Shown: in pieces, positions 9,885-22,613 of the stretch
Layout of the letters: each line of letters begins with the position of its first letter
How positions within the stretch are numbered: position 1 is the first letter of the stretch
Source of the DNA: Rotaria sordida
Taxonomy: Eukaryota; Rotifera; Eurotatoria; Philodinida; Philodinidae
Length of the DNA stretch: 64,000 bases
Reading direction: 5' to 3'
Assembly: GCA_905250125.1 (NCBI GenBank)
Contig: CAJNOL010000596.1
Coordinates: 49,614-113,613, forward strand
Notes under the pieces: generated by a model
What the model was told of the DNA's origin: nothing
What the model saw: only the letters and a program-made list of their open reading frames with translations
Database searches by the model: none
Made by a program: the position numbers and the translations under genes

Positions 9885-10520
9885 GCTCTCACAAGGGAGC
9901 ATTCTTAAGTGCCCTGCTCTAATTTTGTTCGTTAATATATCATTCGATAAAGGACCTCGAGTAGATAAAAAGCCTGAAAAAAATCGACCGATAGCTTTTT
10001 CTTTGCTAGTTATGACCGTTTTATTCAATTTTGGGACTTTGGCAGGAAATTTCCGAAAATATCAAATTCAAGAATTTTGACCTGAAATTTTCTCCATAGA
10101 TAGATCTACTAGTCGTTAAAATTATCTGAAAGTTGCAGCCAAAACAAATGTTTCTTTCTCGACATATTGAATTTTCAAATAAATTTTATGTTTGTGACCT
10201 GCCTGTGAAAAGTGATTATTGCTTGAAAATTCAATATCTTGAGAAAGAAACATTCATTTTGCCTAAAACTTCTAGATGATTCTAATGACTAGTAGCTCTA
10301 TCTATGGAGAAAAGTTTAGATCAAAATTCTTGAATTGGATATTTTCGGAAGTTCCTTACCACAGCCATAAAATTCAGTAAAACGGTCATAGCTACGGAAG
10401 AAAAAGCCGTCGGCCGAAATCCTTTCAGACTTTTTACCTAATCGAGATTCTCTATCGAATGATATACTAACGAACGAAATCGGAGTGGGACACTTGGGAA
10501 TGTTTTCTCTTCGATGCGCT
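9885..10520. mobile_element. Foldback (long inverted repeat) element
   Basis: Left arm about 9885-10178 and right arm about 10223-10520 are imperfect reverse complements around a 44-nt loop. Matching landmarks are GAATTTTGACCTGAAATTTT against its complement near 10320-10345, TTTCTTTCTC with GAGAAAGAAA, and GTTCGTTAATATATCATTCG with its complement near 10455. The 111-codon frame at 9745-10080 lies mostly in the left arm and I do not regard it as a gene. The arms match at perhaps 75-80 percent by eye, so this is an old copy. No transposase is present, so it is non-autonomous. Confidence 0.75.
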
Positions 10521-11696
10521 CTAGGCTCCTTTCTTCATCTTTTTGATTTACGTATATAGAGATACCTGTGATATTCATGCTCCCTTATAAATCAAGCGAG
10601 AAACTTGAGTGAGTAATGATAAGACGTGCTGTTGTGTTGTGTTGTGTAATTTTCGTCAAAAAACTGTAGGACTGCTATCTCTCCATGATAAGCAGGTGTA
10701 ATTACAAGGGTGAAATAGCCATCTTTTTTACTTTTTGGTCACAGCCTTCACAGAAAAAATAAAGAAAAAGTCAGACATGGAGCCATAAAATATGTTGAAA
10801 AATGCTTGAAGATGTGACGAGACTGTCTTTGACATAACTTTATATCTGCCATGACAACAATTCATCGAATAAGTCTCACTTCTGCCAGAGCTCGAGAGGA
10901 AAGAAGAATATCCAACCTTTCGGCTACTTTGTCGTAAAGGACGCTGCTTGGAGGCAGTTGCATAAGCCCGATATCTTCCCTACAACTAAGACTAGCTGCA
11001 GCTCTAGTCGAAGATCGGCCTGACTCAGAGTTCTTCCGCTCGATTGTTTGAGTTATCCGTACAAGTTAGCCACGAGAGCCGATGCATTTTGCGACGTTGT
11101 CAGCATGTTATCGTACAAATGATCCGAGACAAATAGCCATTAGTAACTAGGCATGCACCAAAACCAAAATTAGTTTTGAAGTTTTGGTATTGAAGCTTTG
11201 GTTTTGTCGTAGTTTTGGTTTTGCCGTATTGGTTTTGATATGGTTTTGGTACCAACAGTATTGATTTTGATCAAGTCTTGATTTCTTTTTGGCTTTGGTT
11301 GTGGCTCTGAGATATTATTGAAAAAAAATCTTTTGAAACAAAAAATGTTCAGTAATCATCGTTATTCCCTCCCTAATGAAAAGCATAGATGAGTCAGTGA
11401 GTTTTGCCTACTAGAAGTGATAGATGTCATTTTCTTGATTGCAAAAACAACACCAAAGTATTAGAATGTATGTCAGTTTTGACGTTTTCATTCGGAATAA
11501 TAACAGGTTGGCCGAAAAGTTCGTGCAAGTATTATCGTTTTTTAAACAGAATGTAGGTGAGTTGAAGGCTTATAACTTTTTGAAGAAAGGAGTTATAGAG
11601 CTGCAGTCTTCAGCATTCAAAAGTGGACAGTGAGGGACCCAAATCCATGTAAAAAAAAAGAAATTTTTGAATTGCTTTCCAGTCTAACTCTAGCTA

Positions 11697-12271
11697 ACTA
11701 CCAACGACAAAATGACTGCGAATCACATTTTTTATGTAACTTTTGATAGAAACAAGATAGGAAGTTGCAGTTTCCGCGTTGGAAAGCGGAGATAAAGAAG
11801 CATGGAAACGTATTTTACAAACTTTTCTAAATATGCTTTTTGAGTCTTTTAAAGTCCATTTTCCAACAATGGGTAGGGAAAAAACAGTTTTTATCAAACA
11901 GAAAAAAAGAAAAAAAGTTTTATTTTTCACAGGAACTGTTAGAAAAATCGGCTTCTAGTTCCGAGTAGAATACTTATAACTCCTGAACGATTGAAGCTCA
12001 GAATCTGAGCGGTGCACAGTTTTATAGATCTTCAATTGTCGCGTTCAATATATATCAGATAGTTGAAAATTCCTTGTAGTCATCTATCAAAAACGTTGTT
12101 TCACAAAAAGCTCTATTGAAAACTTTAGAAAAACCAAGTCAAAAAGTCTATAACATATGATTCAATGTGTCTTAATTTCCTCTTTCCAATAGTGAAAACC
12201 GCAGCTCTACATCTTGTTTCTGTCAAAAGTTACATGAAAAATGCGATTCGCAGTCATTTTGTCGTTAGTAG
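11697..12271. mobile_element. Inverted-repeat element with about 90-bp arms
   Basis: The arm at 11697-11790 (CAACGACAAAATGACTGCGA onward) is the reverse complement of 12182-12271 (CGCAGTCATTTTGTCGTTAG). Both arms translate to similar peptides (YLVSIKSYIKNVIRSHFVV and HLVSVKSYMKNAIRSHFVV), which reflects shared ancestry of the DNA rather than evidence of two genes. The interior of about 390 nt has no gene. Confidence 0.65.
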
Positions 12272-12352
12272 TATGCATTCACGTAACTCTAAATCACCCT
12301 CTATTGGCACTTACATCTACCATGATAACACAGCAGTGGACAACAGTACCAA

Positions 12353-14843
12353 TCGATCGGGAAATTGTTCCACTTCAAGGTGAAATGCTTTACCCCACAA
12401 AAACTCATGCATTACAAGGAGAAATGGAAAAAGCATTATATATATGCATCGATGACTCATTGTTCTCCTACATATATTCCATTTCTCAGTGTCTATTATA
12501 CATTTCCACTGGAAAGGATAGAAACGGTTCATACATTTCTCCTAGAAACTTTTCCATTCCTACTGGAGAAAATACATTTCCACTAGAATTTCACCTTAAA
12601 ATGAAAAAATAAATTTATTCATTTCTTCCTCTAATTTAAGAATAACTTCATCGATTTCTCCTTATATGTTTTACATTTCTTCTTGTGAGAGTAGAAATGG
12701 ATTATGCATTTCTGTTGAAAAATTTTGTATTTCAGCTGGAGAAAATGCATTTCTACTAGAATCTCTCCTTAAAGTGAAAAAATAAATTTATTCATTTCTC
12801 CTTACAATGTAAGAGTAAGTTCATCGATTTCTCCTTGTCAGGGTAGAAATGCATTATGGATTTCTGTTGAAAAATTTTGTATTTCTGCCGCAGAAAATCC
12901 ATTTCTACTAGAATTTGTCCTTAAAGTGAAAAAATAAACTTATTCGTTTCTTCTGATAATTTAAGAAGAAGTCGATCGATTTCTCCTTATATGTTTTACA
13001 TTTCTGCTTGTGAGAGTAGAAATGGATTATGGATTTCTGTTGAAAAATTTTATATTTCTGCTGGAGAAAATCCATTTCTACTACAATTCCTCCCTAAAGT
13101 GAAAAAATAAACTTATTCATTTCTCCTTATAATGTAAGAATAAGTTCATCGATTTCTCCTTGTGAGGGTAGAAATGGATTATGGGTTTCCGTTGAACAAT
13201 TTTGTATTTCTGCTGGAGAAAATCCATTTCTACTAGAATTCCTCCTTAAAGTGAAAAAATTAATTTACTCATTTCTCCTTATAATGTAAGAGTAAGTTCA
13301 TCGATTTCTCCTTGTCAGGGTAGATATGGATTATGGATTTCTGTTCAAAGATTTTGTATTTCTGCTGGAGAAAATCCTTTTCTACTAGAAGTTCCCCTTA
13401 AAGTGAAAAAATAAATTTATTCATTTCTCCTTATAATGTAAGAATAAGTTTATGGATTTCTCCTTGTGAGGGTAGAAATGGATTATGGATTTCTGTTGAA
13501 AAATTTTATATTTCTGCTGGAGAAAATCTATTTCCACTAGAATTTCTCCTTAAAGTGAAAAAATTAATTTATTCATTTCTCCTTATAATGTAAGAATAAG
13601 TTTATCGATTTCTCCTTGTGACGGCAGAAATGAATTATGGATTTCTGCTGAAAAATTTTATATTTCTGCTGGAGAAAATCCATTTCGACTAGAACTTCTC
13701 CTTAAAGTGAAAAAATTAATTTATTCATTTCTCGTTATAATGTAAGAGTAAGTTCATCGATTTCTCCTTGTGAGGGTAGAAATGGATTATGGGTTTCTGT
13801 TGAACAATTATGTATTTCTGCTGGAGAAAATCCATTTCTACTAGAATTCCTCCTTAAAGTGAAAAAATTAATTTATTCATTTCTCCTTATAATGTAAGAG
13901 TAAGTTCATCGATTTCTCCTTGTCACGGTAGATATGGATTATGGATTTCTGTTGAAAAATTTTCTATTTCTGCCGCAGAAAATTCATTTCTACTAGAATT
14001 TGTCCTTAAAGTGAAAAAATAAATTTATTCATTTCTCCTTATAATGAAAGAGTAAGTTCATCGATTTCTGCTTCTGAGGGTAGATATGGATTATGGATTT
14101 CTGTTCAAAGATTTTGTATTTCTGCTGGAGAAAATCCATTTCTACTAGAACTTCTCCTTAAAGTGAAAAAATAAACTTATTGATTTCTTCTTATAGTTTA
14201 AAAATTAGTTGATCGATTTCTTCTTATATGTTTTACATTTCTCCTTGTGAGAGTAGAAATGGATTATAGATTTCTGTTGAAAAATTTTGTATTTCTGCTG
14301 GAGAAAATCCATTTCTACGAGAACTTCTCCTTAAAGTGAAAGAATAAACTTAGTGATTTCTTCTTATAGTTTAAGAATTAGTTGATCGATTTCTCCTTAT
14401 ATGTTTTACATTTCTCTTTGTGAGAGTAGAAATGTATTATAGATTTCTGGTGGAAAATTTTGTATTTCCGGTGGAGAAAATCCATTTCTACTAGAAGTTT
14501 TCTTTAAAGTGAAAAAATTAATTTATTCATTTCTCCTTATAATGTAAGAATAAATTGTTCGATTTCTCCTTGTCCGGGTAGAAATGGATTATGGATTTCT
14601 ATTCAAAGATTTTGTATTTCTGCTAGAGAAAATCCATTTCTACTAGAATTTCTCCTTAAGGTGAAAAAATAAATTTATTCATTTCGCCTTATAATGTAAG
14701 AATAAGTTCATCGATTTCTCCTTGTGACGGTAGAAATCGAATATGGATTTCTGTTGAAAAATTTTGTATTTGTATGGAAAGCGTTTCTGCTCGACTTTGT
14801 GTGGGGTAAAGGATTTCTGCTGTAAGTGGAACAGTTTCTCGAT
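12353..14843. mobile_element. Inverted-repeat-bounded element carrying a satellite array
   Basis: 12353-12404 and 14791-14843 are about 50-nt imperfect inverted repeats (shared GTTCCACTT, CTTTACCCCACA and TCGA ends). Between them lies a tandem array of a 151-173-bp monomer. The arrangement suggests a non-autonomous element whose interior has amplified into a satellite, or a satellite captured by two inverted copies. No coding capacity is credible; the frames at 12241-12612 and 14764-15012 are repeat-derived. Confidence 0.6.
12590..14760. repeat. Satellite array, about 14 monomers of 151 or about 173 bp
   Basis: Each unit carries GTGAAAAAATAAATTTATTC, ATTTCTCCTTATAATGTAAG, a GTTCATCGATTTCTCCTTGT block, GTAGAAATGGATTATGGATT and GCTGGAGAAAATCCATTTCT. 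The GTGAAAA landmark recurs near 12774, 12925, 13098, 13248, 13400, 13555, 13706, 13859, 14015, 14165, 14336, 14508 and 14660. Some units are longer by about 22 nt through an extra CTTATATGTTTTACATTTCT. Within each unit GTAGAAATGGATT and AATCCATTTCTAC are inverted repeats, so each monomer can form a hairpin. Confidence 0.9.
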
Positions 14844-15391
14844 TTTGGGGGATATCGTCCAGCCCTCTGATAACAACACATATGTTCCTAAAAAATCTAG
14901 AATTCTAGAATTGATGTACGAATGGAGCACAGATTCGGGTTCTCCACCCCAGAAAACCTTGAAGTATCATCTCTGTAATTGGAAGATAGAGCTCGAATTG
15001 TGGATCAATTAGAGCATGGACAAAAACAGAACCGATTTCCGTTTAATTATCTTTGCAATAGGTGAGTCTGCTTTCTTGTTTCCTTATATTTTATATACCA
15101 TTTTGTAGCTCGTAAAATTCTCTATCGAATGGTATATAATAGTTTGGGTTTTATTTGACTATAGTAGGAGAAGTTTTTTATGAAAGCGGAGATAGGTCGA
15201 TCTTCGCATAGGAAAGCATAGGGACAAATGACTATTTTTGCAAAAACTCAGCAATGGCTCGGCCAATCATTCTCATCTTCGAACTTGACCGAGATATTGT
15301 TGAGACTAAGCTGTGTAGAAAATTTCATCGTGATCGGACTCTCCTTTCAAAAGTTATCGTGTAAACGGACGGACACACTGACCGATTCTAG

Positions 15392-15492
15392 AGTGTACTC
15401 ACTTTTTGAGTACACAAAAATAAATGTTTACTGTGTTTTCTATACCTCCTATATCTCCTATACCTCCTATACCTATATATCTATATACCTCT
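15392..15492. repeat. Short hairpin followed by CTCCTATAC microsatellite
   Basis: GTGTACTCA/TGAGTACAC (15392-15414) forms a hairpin. After it comes a run of CCTCCTATA/CTATATAC units to 15492. Upstream at about 15360 there is a GGACGGACA string, which often occurs near the tail of non-autonomous retroelements; that link is only a suggestion. Confidence 0.5.
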
Positions 15493-16331
15493 TACCTTAG
15501 GACATAATCGAGTTTCCGGGGATATTCTCCGAAGACATGTAATCGGGTTTTTGTGATTAGAGTGTTTTACTACCAATATTCATTTGATTTAAATTTTTTC
15601 AATTTTACATACAGAATAGCAATGATAAAATTATGATACTTACTGTACTTTTTCGTTAATAAGTGTTGTTTATCTTTTTCTTTTTGAGTATTATTATTCG
15701 TAGTCGACGATTTTATTTTTGTAGTTTTCACGTGTTCTTATATGCACTCGTTTATTTTATTTTATTTTTGCTCACATAAGCAATAAAAAAAGATTTTATT
15801 CATGAGGTAGCTAATATCGTCATTCTTTCATAAGCAATATTTATCATTATAATTTAAAATGAGGACTATATGCACTGCATATGTATATATCAGTTTGAAA
15901 CATGTATGATGAAGAGATTCATAAATTACACACAAAAAATGAAATATACCTTGATCATATTATGATCACATTTTTTTTCTTGTTCTGTCATAAGTATACC
16001 TTTTTTTTTGTCCTTGACACACTTTTTATATGCTGATGGTATATGATAAAAAAAAAAAAAACTAATACACATAAGTTTGTTAAGATGAATTATTTTAATA
16101 CAAACTAATAGAATTGACAACTAAATTGCTCGTTGTATGAGAGGAATAGAGTCCGAAACATTGTTTTCAAACCACCTTAGACATTGCTGAATGCTCGGAA
16201 CGAATGGTACTAGTCTTTTTTTGGCCGATACACGCATCTGAAAACATACTCTTTGTCAAGCCATTAGTTTCTGAATGAATTTAACGCTTGATGCTCAAAC
16301 AGTATAGACTCATCTATCGCATTGTTCAGAG

Positions 16332-16394
16332 GATGTGGGTGTGCGTGAGTATAGGAGTCGGTGTAATTCAAGACTAGAGATACACCCACACCCA
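16332..16394. repeat. Telomere-like hairpin
   Basis: G arm GATGTGGGTGTGCGTGAG at 16332-16349, C arm TACACCCACACCCA at 16381-16394, loop about 31 nt. It has the same G-then-C polarity as its relatives. Confidence 0.75.
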
Positions 16395-19300
16395 ATGATA
16401 TTTTTATGAGTAAAACATTGTCTCTCATTAAAATATTTTAATTAATGATAGAACAAGCTAAACGAAAATAATATTTTCATGAGAAAAAAAATCAGGTATC
16501 TTATCAATATGTCATCATAAATGATCGAACAAGCAAAAAGATGGTAGTAATTGTATGAAACAAATAAGATACCTAATCAGTATTTGATCATTAATTATTT
16601 CACGGACACGGATGAAGGCACACAAATCAAACTTATATTAGTAATGTATATATAAGTAACGGCATGTTTTTATCTCTAGTGTAAAACAACGCCGATATAT
16701 TAGTGTTATTCTGTTCCTCAGCACACAAGACTTCGTATAATACAGAGAGTAAACGTAAGTGTTTTGAAATTGCATTTTCTTCAGAGAGTGTTTTTTGTCA
16801 TCAGTATTCAGTGAATTTTTTTATTCTTAAATAATATCACTAAGCTTATATTATTTCTTTTTTTGGTATCATAGTAATTATTTTCCTGCAGACAAAAATG
16901 TTCCGAAAATCTGTATGAAATGAATAGTAAATATTAACTACTGTAAAGCCACGCTTGTCATAAAACGTCTGTAACAGGTATTGTCAATCAGCTCTGTGAT
17001 GTCCCACGTAGAAAAAAGACCGTTGAACATTATGTTCTTTTACCATTTGAAAAGGCTGGACCTCGCTGAAATTAGATATGATACTGTACAGATAAAAAGT
17101 GTTTCAAGAAATTTTCATAGAGAGATTTCTCTTCAACTGAGTTTTGGCGAAGAATTTCCTCAGTATATAATCTTCAGAGCAAATAGTTCTAATTAGATAA
17201 CAACTGTTTTTATTTTATCAACAAAAAGTCGTGTCGGTAGGTTTTGGAAAAACCGTGTTTGTCCTAAAATAACTTTGTGGTTAGAATTATCCAGAAAATT
17301 CTCAAGTCAAAATGACAAAGTGGGATAATGGGCTCATTTGGTGTTTGTGTTATCCAATGCCTCCATGATGAAGATAAAAATCATAAAAGATTCTTCAGTA
17401 ACAGATAATGGGCGCATAGTTCTGGCAAAATGGTGATTGCATTGAAATACCTCTAGCTCTAAAACTTTGATGTATATTTTTCGATCACGACGAACAATCA
17501 TAAGTGTAAAACAGTTCAATTTTCCTGTAGTTCCATAGCACAATCATAGTACTAAAAAATAATGGTGCCTTAGCATAAACGACTCCCTAGCCTTTCGCTT
17601 GATATCTCTCTGGATTTTTATGGTATCAAGCCACAAGGAACTAATTAAATAAACGCTTTCTTTGAGTTTTGAAAGCTGTACTCCGTAAGTGTACATCAGA
17701 ACTCTTTCATTAAAAGCCTATAGAGTTAAATAAACGTTAGCTTTCATGAATTTTCGAAAATATTCCTGTTTTTCAATGTATTTTTCCAGTTTTTAGAAAA
17801 AACCGGACAACTTATCGTAGCATTTTTACTTGGAGCACGTTTTTGGTTTGTACTAATGCCACTAAAAGATACTATAATACAAGGCTAGACGCATCTGAAA
17901 TGGTGCTACTTCGAATAGTTTAAGTGTTAATAGTACGGAAAAGCATGTAAGATAATGGCTAGTTTTCCTGAAAAATAAATTTTCTACGTACAACTTTTTA
18001 CATGCTGCTTCAGTATCAACCAAAAATACGAGTTCGTATCAATGAAAACTGCTCGAAAGTGACTGCTGATAGACTTTTGCAGTATTGTTATGGTGAATTT
18101 TTCCTTTTATATCTGCATTGCCCATTTCTGTAGGACTTAGTAGAGAACTCAATGCTGAAAGTTTTTGGAGAAAATCCGTTTCGACACAATAAGTGTTGCT
18201 TTCAATCTAAATAAAAAAATTGTAGTACTGATATTTGAAATAAAACATATCGTTATGATTGTTTTTCGAGACTCACCTAAATAGAAAAAAAGACGATTCA
18301 TTTTGTTTTTCAACCAATACTAACTGGCAATTTATTATTGAAATGAATCCAAATACAAAAAAACTGATTTGACTTTCTTCAGTGGAGATTTACCTTTTCA
18401 GTTGTTCTTCCAATTGATTCGGATAGACTAGATAAAATTGTATTTGTAAAAATAATATCTGTTATTTTAATTGTTCAGATGAACCTCAATAAAAAGGATT
18501 GAATTAATATCTTAAAATAAAACTTACTAGCGAAGTTGTTATCGAAAATTGTTATAAAAGAAAATAATTGAAAATTAACCTTTTCAACTGTTACTTTCCG
18601 TTCCGCTTATATTTAACATTAATCTAAAAGAACAAAATATAATTTTTATTCTAATTTACTAGCTTAAAACTCATACTATTTATTACTTATTCTTTAATTC
18701 CTATCTTGTCTTTGCAACAGTTCGATGCGCTTGCAACCAATCACTTGGTTACATTTCTCGTTTACGAACATATGTGATTTAGAATATATTTAAAATGTTT
18801 ATGTACTTGATGGTATAAGAGCACGAGAAAAATTCCTTAGCGACTCCTCAGTGATTCTGTAAGGGAGATTGGATTAGGATATCCTGTCCCACAGGACAGA
18901 GCAGAAAAGTTGTCCTGTACCCAACTCTGCTCTGCACTCTGCTCTGCTTGCCACCCTGCAGTTTCAATGATTAGTTTTTATATTGCTTACGAGAAAAAAA
19001 TGGGCGATATAAATTGCTTAGATCTTTTCATATATTATTGTTGGAAAGTGCTAGCCTTTCACTGAACGATAGGTGCATATGTAAGAAACCCAACCGAAGC
19101 AACAATCTAGTTCACAAAAGTAACACAGAGTTCAGTAAAAAAAAGTAATCGAATATAGGCCATCAAATAGTTCTCCACACTACTATGGGCCAAGCAACAA
19201 TTTTCTATATAACCATCGAATATCGTGTATAAAAGGGAACTTCAACATCGAAATCCTGAATTTTTCTATTTAAGCCAAGTGTAAATACTATAGTGTATGT

Positions 19301-20286
19301 AATATCGAATTCTAAATTCTTGTAATTAATTTTATTAGTCAAACTTCACTAATACTTGATAATAAACATAGATGCAACACTCGTAGTTGTTTTTCCTCAA
19401 TTTTTATTGAAATTTGCTAGATATCAATAACTGAAATATTACAAAATACGAAAATTGAGTCTAGATATCGATTTCCCATTCTCGATTACTTTTGCTGGAG
19501 CTTTCTTGAAAACTAAGATTTTTCTATCTTGCTACTAGACGAATGTTTCTTTCTGGTTATGTTCACAGATGATGATATATAAATATCTTCCGCTTAGAAA
19601 ACCCTTTCTTTCAGAAAGGTGAATAAAAAAAAAAGATTCCGTTTGTTCATTATTAACACAATGAAAAAATAGTACAAAAATATCCAAAACTAAGCAAATA
19701 AGAAAATTAGAAACGAGTTGATAGTTGATATTTTGTGTACTTGAATGAAATTGTTTGAAAAAATATATCTCCTCTTCAAAGAAACAGCTTAGAGATCGAA
19801 AGTAACTTTTGCGAAAACTACGTGTAGAGTGAACGACACTTATGGAATTCTTATGAGAAAAATCATACGTCTTAATCACATATCATGAAAGTGTTCACCA
19901 GCACATCTTTCGTTTCGTTCTGAAATGGTACAAATACTTCCTCAAGGCGTGTTTTTGGGTCGAAAGAAGTAAGAAAATACTAATTCGAGTTTGAGAAAAA
20001 CGTTAGTTATATAAAATCGACACAGACCATAAGAGAGGATTCTAGTCGGTGCTTTTATTTGAAATCCTTACGTATTCATGTCCATATAGAATGCCAGCAG
20101 TACGCGCCTTTTTTCCAAATAAATTAGTAAAATCAAGTACTTAGTCTCATACACTAAGGTGAACTATAGATGACTTCAGAATATTTTTCTATGATCCTAA
20201 TTTGGGATCTACTGTTGACGCGAAAACCGACTTTCTGAATAGGTGTTCCTCTGATATAGTATGCAGTAAAATCTGAATTTTTTGAC
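16395..20286. other. 3.9-kb gene-poor stretch
   Basis: I see no supported gene. Minus-strand frames at 17334-17543 and 19535-19879 (114 codons, hydrophobic middle) lack splice support and family resemblance. TATA-like strings occur near 16650 (TATATATAAG) and 19234 (TATAAAAG), but no transcript can be attached to them. A CTGCTCTG-rich patch at 18884-18950 is listed separately. Confidence 0.4.
18884..18950. repeat. CTGTCC hairpin with repeated CTCTGCTCTGC
   Basis: CCTGTCC/GGACAGAG form a short palindrome (18884-18901), followed by repeats of ACTCTGCTCTGC to about 18950. Related strings occur at 3693-3716, 40601-40626 and about 50946-50960. Confidence 0.5.
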
Positions 20287-20732
20287 ATGACAACACACGA
20301 AGAGATTCCAATCAGTCACATTTATAAGCTTAACATGAAACTGAACTTAAATGATCGAATGATATACAAACTATCTCAAAACATTATAAGAAGTCATGGA
20401 ATACATGTATACATAAAAGCGGGATTCTTAAAGAGCAAAAAAATATTGTGTTGTCATTGATGAGTATGAACTATTTGAAAGAACCACTCGAACATGTCAT
20501 GGTTATAGCGTTAGATAATAGAAGGACCGCAGCAAAAAAAAGACAGCGAAATCGTCAATTTAATAAAAACATAAGATTTTTTAAAGATGTGACGAAACAG
20601 GCAGAAACAAACCGATATATTGTCAATCGAGGCTTGCTGAAAATATTACGGAAGCAATATTTTGACACCATCTCGAATCATATCTATAGTGGAGACACAA
20701 GTTATTACGCATATCCAGAAAAAGTTAAGTGA
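20287..20732 (+). pseudogene. Unidentified basic protein, two frames offset at an A-run
   Basis: An ATG frame at 20287-20460 (58 codons, opening MTTHEEIPISHIYKLNMKLN) is followed by a second frame, 20448-20732 (94 codons), overlapping it by about 13 nt in another register just after a run of seven A (about 20439-20445). The second frame is Lys/Arg-rich (RRTAAKKRQRNRQFNKNIRF). Both have ordinary composition. The simplest reading is one gene with a frameshift at the homopolymer, from mutation or sequencing error. No family is recognised. Confidence 0.3.
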
Positions 20733-22172
20733 TGAGATGTTTTTGAGATGCCATACTTTATGCAATGTTCGTCCCTTACACCCGGTGATATGACCAGTAT
20801 ACTATAGATGCTACTCATAATATCGATTACAGTGCTTTGAGTAATTATGTATTAAGATTTAAAAAACTAGCTGAGTAATAATTTCCATATATACGACAGT
20901 TCAAAATAAGCCGTCTTCGATGATCTTGCACACTTGTTGCACATCTAAATCATATTTTATACGGCTACTAATGAGTTAATATCTGAGAGCAGATGTTGCC
21001 AGCAGCAATACTCGAGGAAGACGAGAATTAATAACGAATCGAGCTGCTTCTTAGTTGCACTTGACAAATTTTTTTGGATATCAGTTGAAAAATGACGGCT
21101 ACGCTCAAGAAATTTTTTTTCTAAGTTTGAAGGTGATCGTGTCCTTTCTCTGGATGTATCAATCGATATGACCTACACTTTTCTAGATAACCATTGCCAC
21201 TGATGTCTATTCATGGACATCATTACAACTATAAGCTTGATTATTCGATTTTTTACTGCTACCTTAATGTCATTGAACACAGCATCCAAAATAATCGTAA
21301 CTTGAGCTGAGAGATGAAGAAACACAAATCTTCTAAGACCATTTCATCTGGGTGAGATATAGTTTTGTCGAAATAATATCAATTCATCACAATTTTCTGA
21401 TGTCGAACAAATGTATTTCGCTCAAACATGTAAAAACATGCACAAAACCGGAAATGGCTTGCATGGAAAATATTTATACTCTACTTTAATATACTTTTTC
21501 CCAAAACTAATTCAAAAGAAAAAGATGAGTTCTCGATGTGATGCATTTCGATAACTTTTTTTTCTAAACGTTAAAAAGAGGATCAAATAACTTCGATGTG
21601 TCTTTTATATGTAGAAACTTTAGAACATTTTAGGATTGTTCAAGTCACAATTCTAAAAATGGTGATTACGGTGCCTTGACCAAGGTTCGACGGATCTGAA
21701 GTTATACTACCGACTGTTTTAAAAAATATGGCTAGAAAACATGTTGAAAATCTTATATCTGAAAGTATCCATGGAAGAGAATTGAAAACAGAAAAAATAA
21801 CGTGTACTAGTTTTGACAGAAATCAACAAAAACTAAATAAGCGTTAGCTAGTCAAAAAAACATTTGAAGCAGTAGCTTTGATAGTCGTTTTAATATGCTG
21901 CAGTATTCATGCAAGTGTTTTGATCAGATATAAGTTTATCGCCAAGAATCTTGTTCAGTCTTCTCAACATATTAAATACATTTATTTAATAGTTGGAAAC
22001 TCGTTGATATTGCAGAGAAAAGTTGTCCCCTGATACATGTATCGACTGAATGAATTAGGCAAAACGATTGCATCGACAGTTTTCTGTAGAAACTTCTCAT
22101 GGTTAGAGACATTCTTATATGCTCATATCATGTATGTGTCCTTCCTTAACTATTGTCTCATCGTAGATTGAA
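20733..22172. other. Gene-free stretch
   Basis: AT-rich sequence in which I see no splice-supported frame or repeat array. Confidence 0.4.
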
Positions 22173-22613
22173 ATGGCTTCTATGAATAATAATGTTAAAT
22201 TGGTCAGCTATTTGCTTCGTAAAAACAGTGTTGTCGTCGATGCAAATGAGGAGCCGAGATCAATTCCAAGTAGGCAAAATGCAAGAAATGTTCAAAACAA
22301 TACCATTGCTCGAATAAAAAATTACACGACCCGACAGAATATGTATAACTTTTTCTTCTGGTGCCAAATATCATTGTTGTTGCTCTTTTCTAGGAAATTT
22401 TGTTACTGGTCAATGTTGGGTTTCATAACCGAGCCTGTTTTTGTACTGCCTACGATTACAAGTATAGTTACGATAATAGGTATACTGGTTGTTTGTTTTA
22501 CTGCATCAAAACCACCAGGTATGTCCTTGTTGTTTTACATTCTTCGTATTCAATACGATAAAAATCCACAGTTAATTCGGCTCTATTTTACCAGTATTGT
22601 GAGTTTTGGTTAA
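22173..22613 (+). CDS. Possible membrane protein exon(s), unidentified
   Basis: A 146-codon frame begins MASMNNNVKLVSYLLRKNSV just after an acceptor-like CATCGTAG. The polar N-terminal half is followed by a hydrophobic stretch (PVFVLPTITSIVTIIGILVV) that could span a membrane. A good donor (CCACCAGGTATGT) at about 22519 suggests that the coding part leaves this frame there, so the annotated tail may be intron. No domain is recognised and no downstream exon was established. Confidence 0.3.
   Translation: MASMNNNVKLVSYLLRKNSVVVDANEEPRSIPSRQNARNVQNNTIARIKNYTTRQNMYNFFFWCQISLLLLFSRKFCYWSMLGFITEPVFVLPTITSIVTIIGILVVCFTASKPPGMSLLFYILRIQYDKNPQLIRLYFTSIVSFG

Noticed and set aside
9745-10080. 111-codon frame
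   Set aside because: Lies largely within the left arm of a foldback element; the arm's partner does not preserve coding.
11160-11290. Run of TTTTGGTTTTG words that could suggest another telomere repeat
   Set aside because: Irregular, short and without polarity or pairing; simple low-complexity DNA.
12241-12612. 123-codon frame and overlapping small frames at the edge of the satellite
   Set aside because: Derived from satellite monomers and inverted ends.
19535-19879. 114-codon minus-strand frame with a hydrophobic core
   Set aside because: AT-driven composition, no recognisable domain and no splice context.
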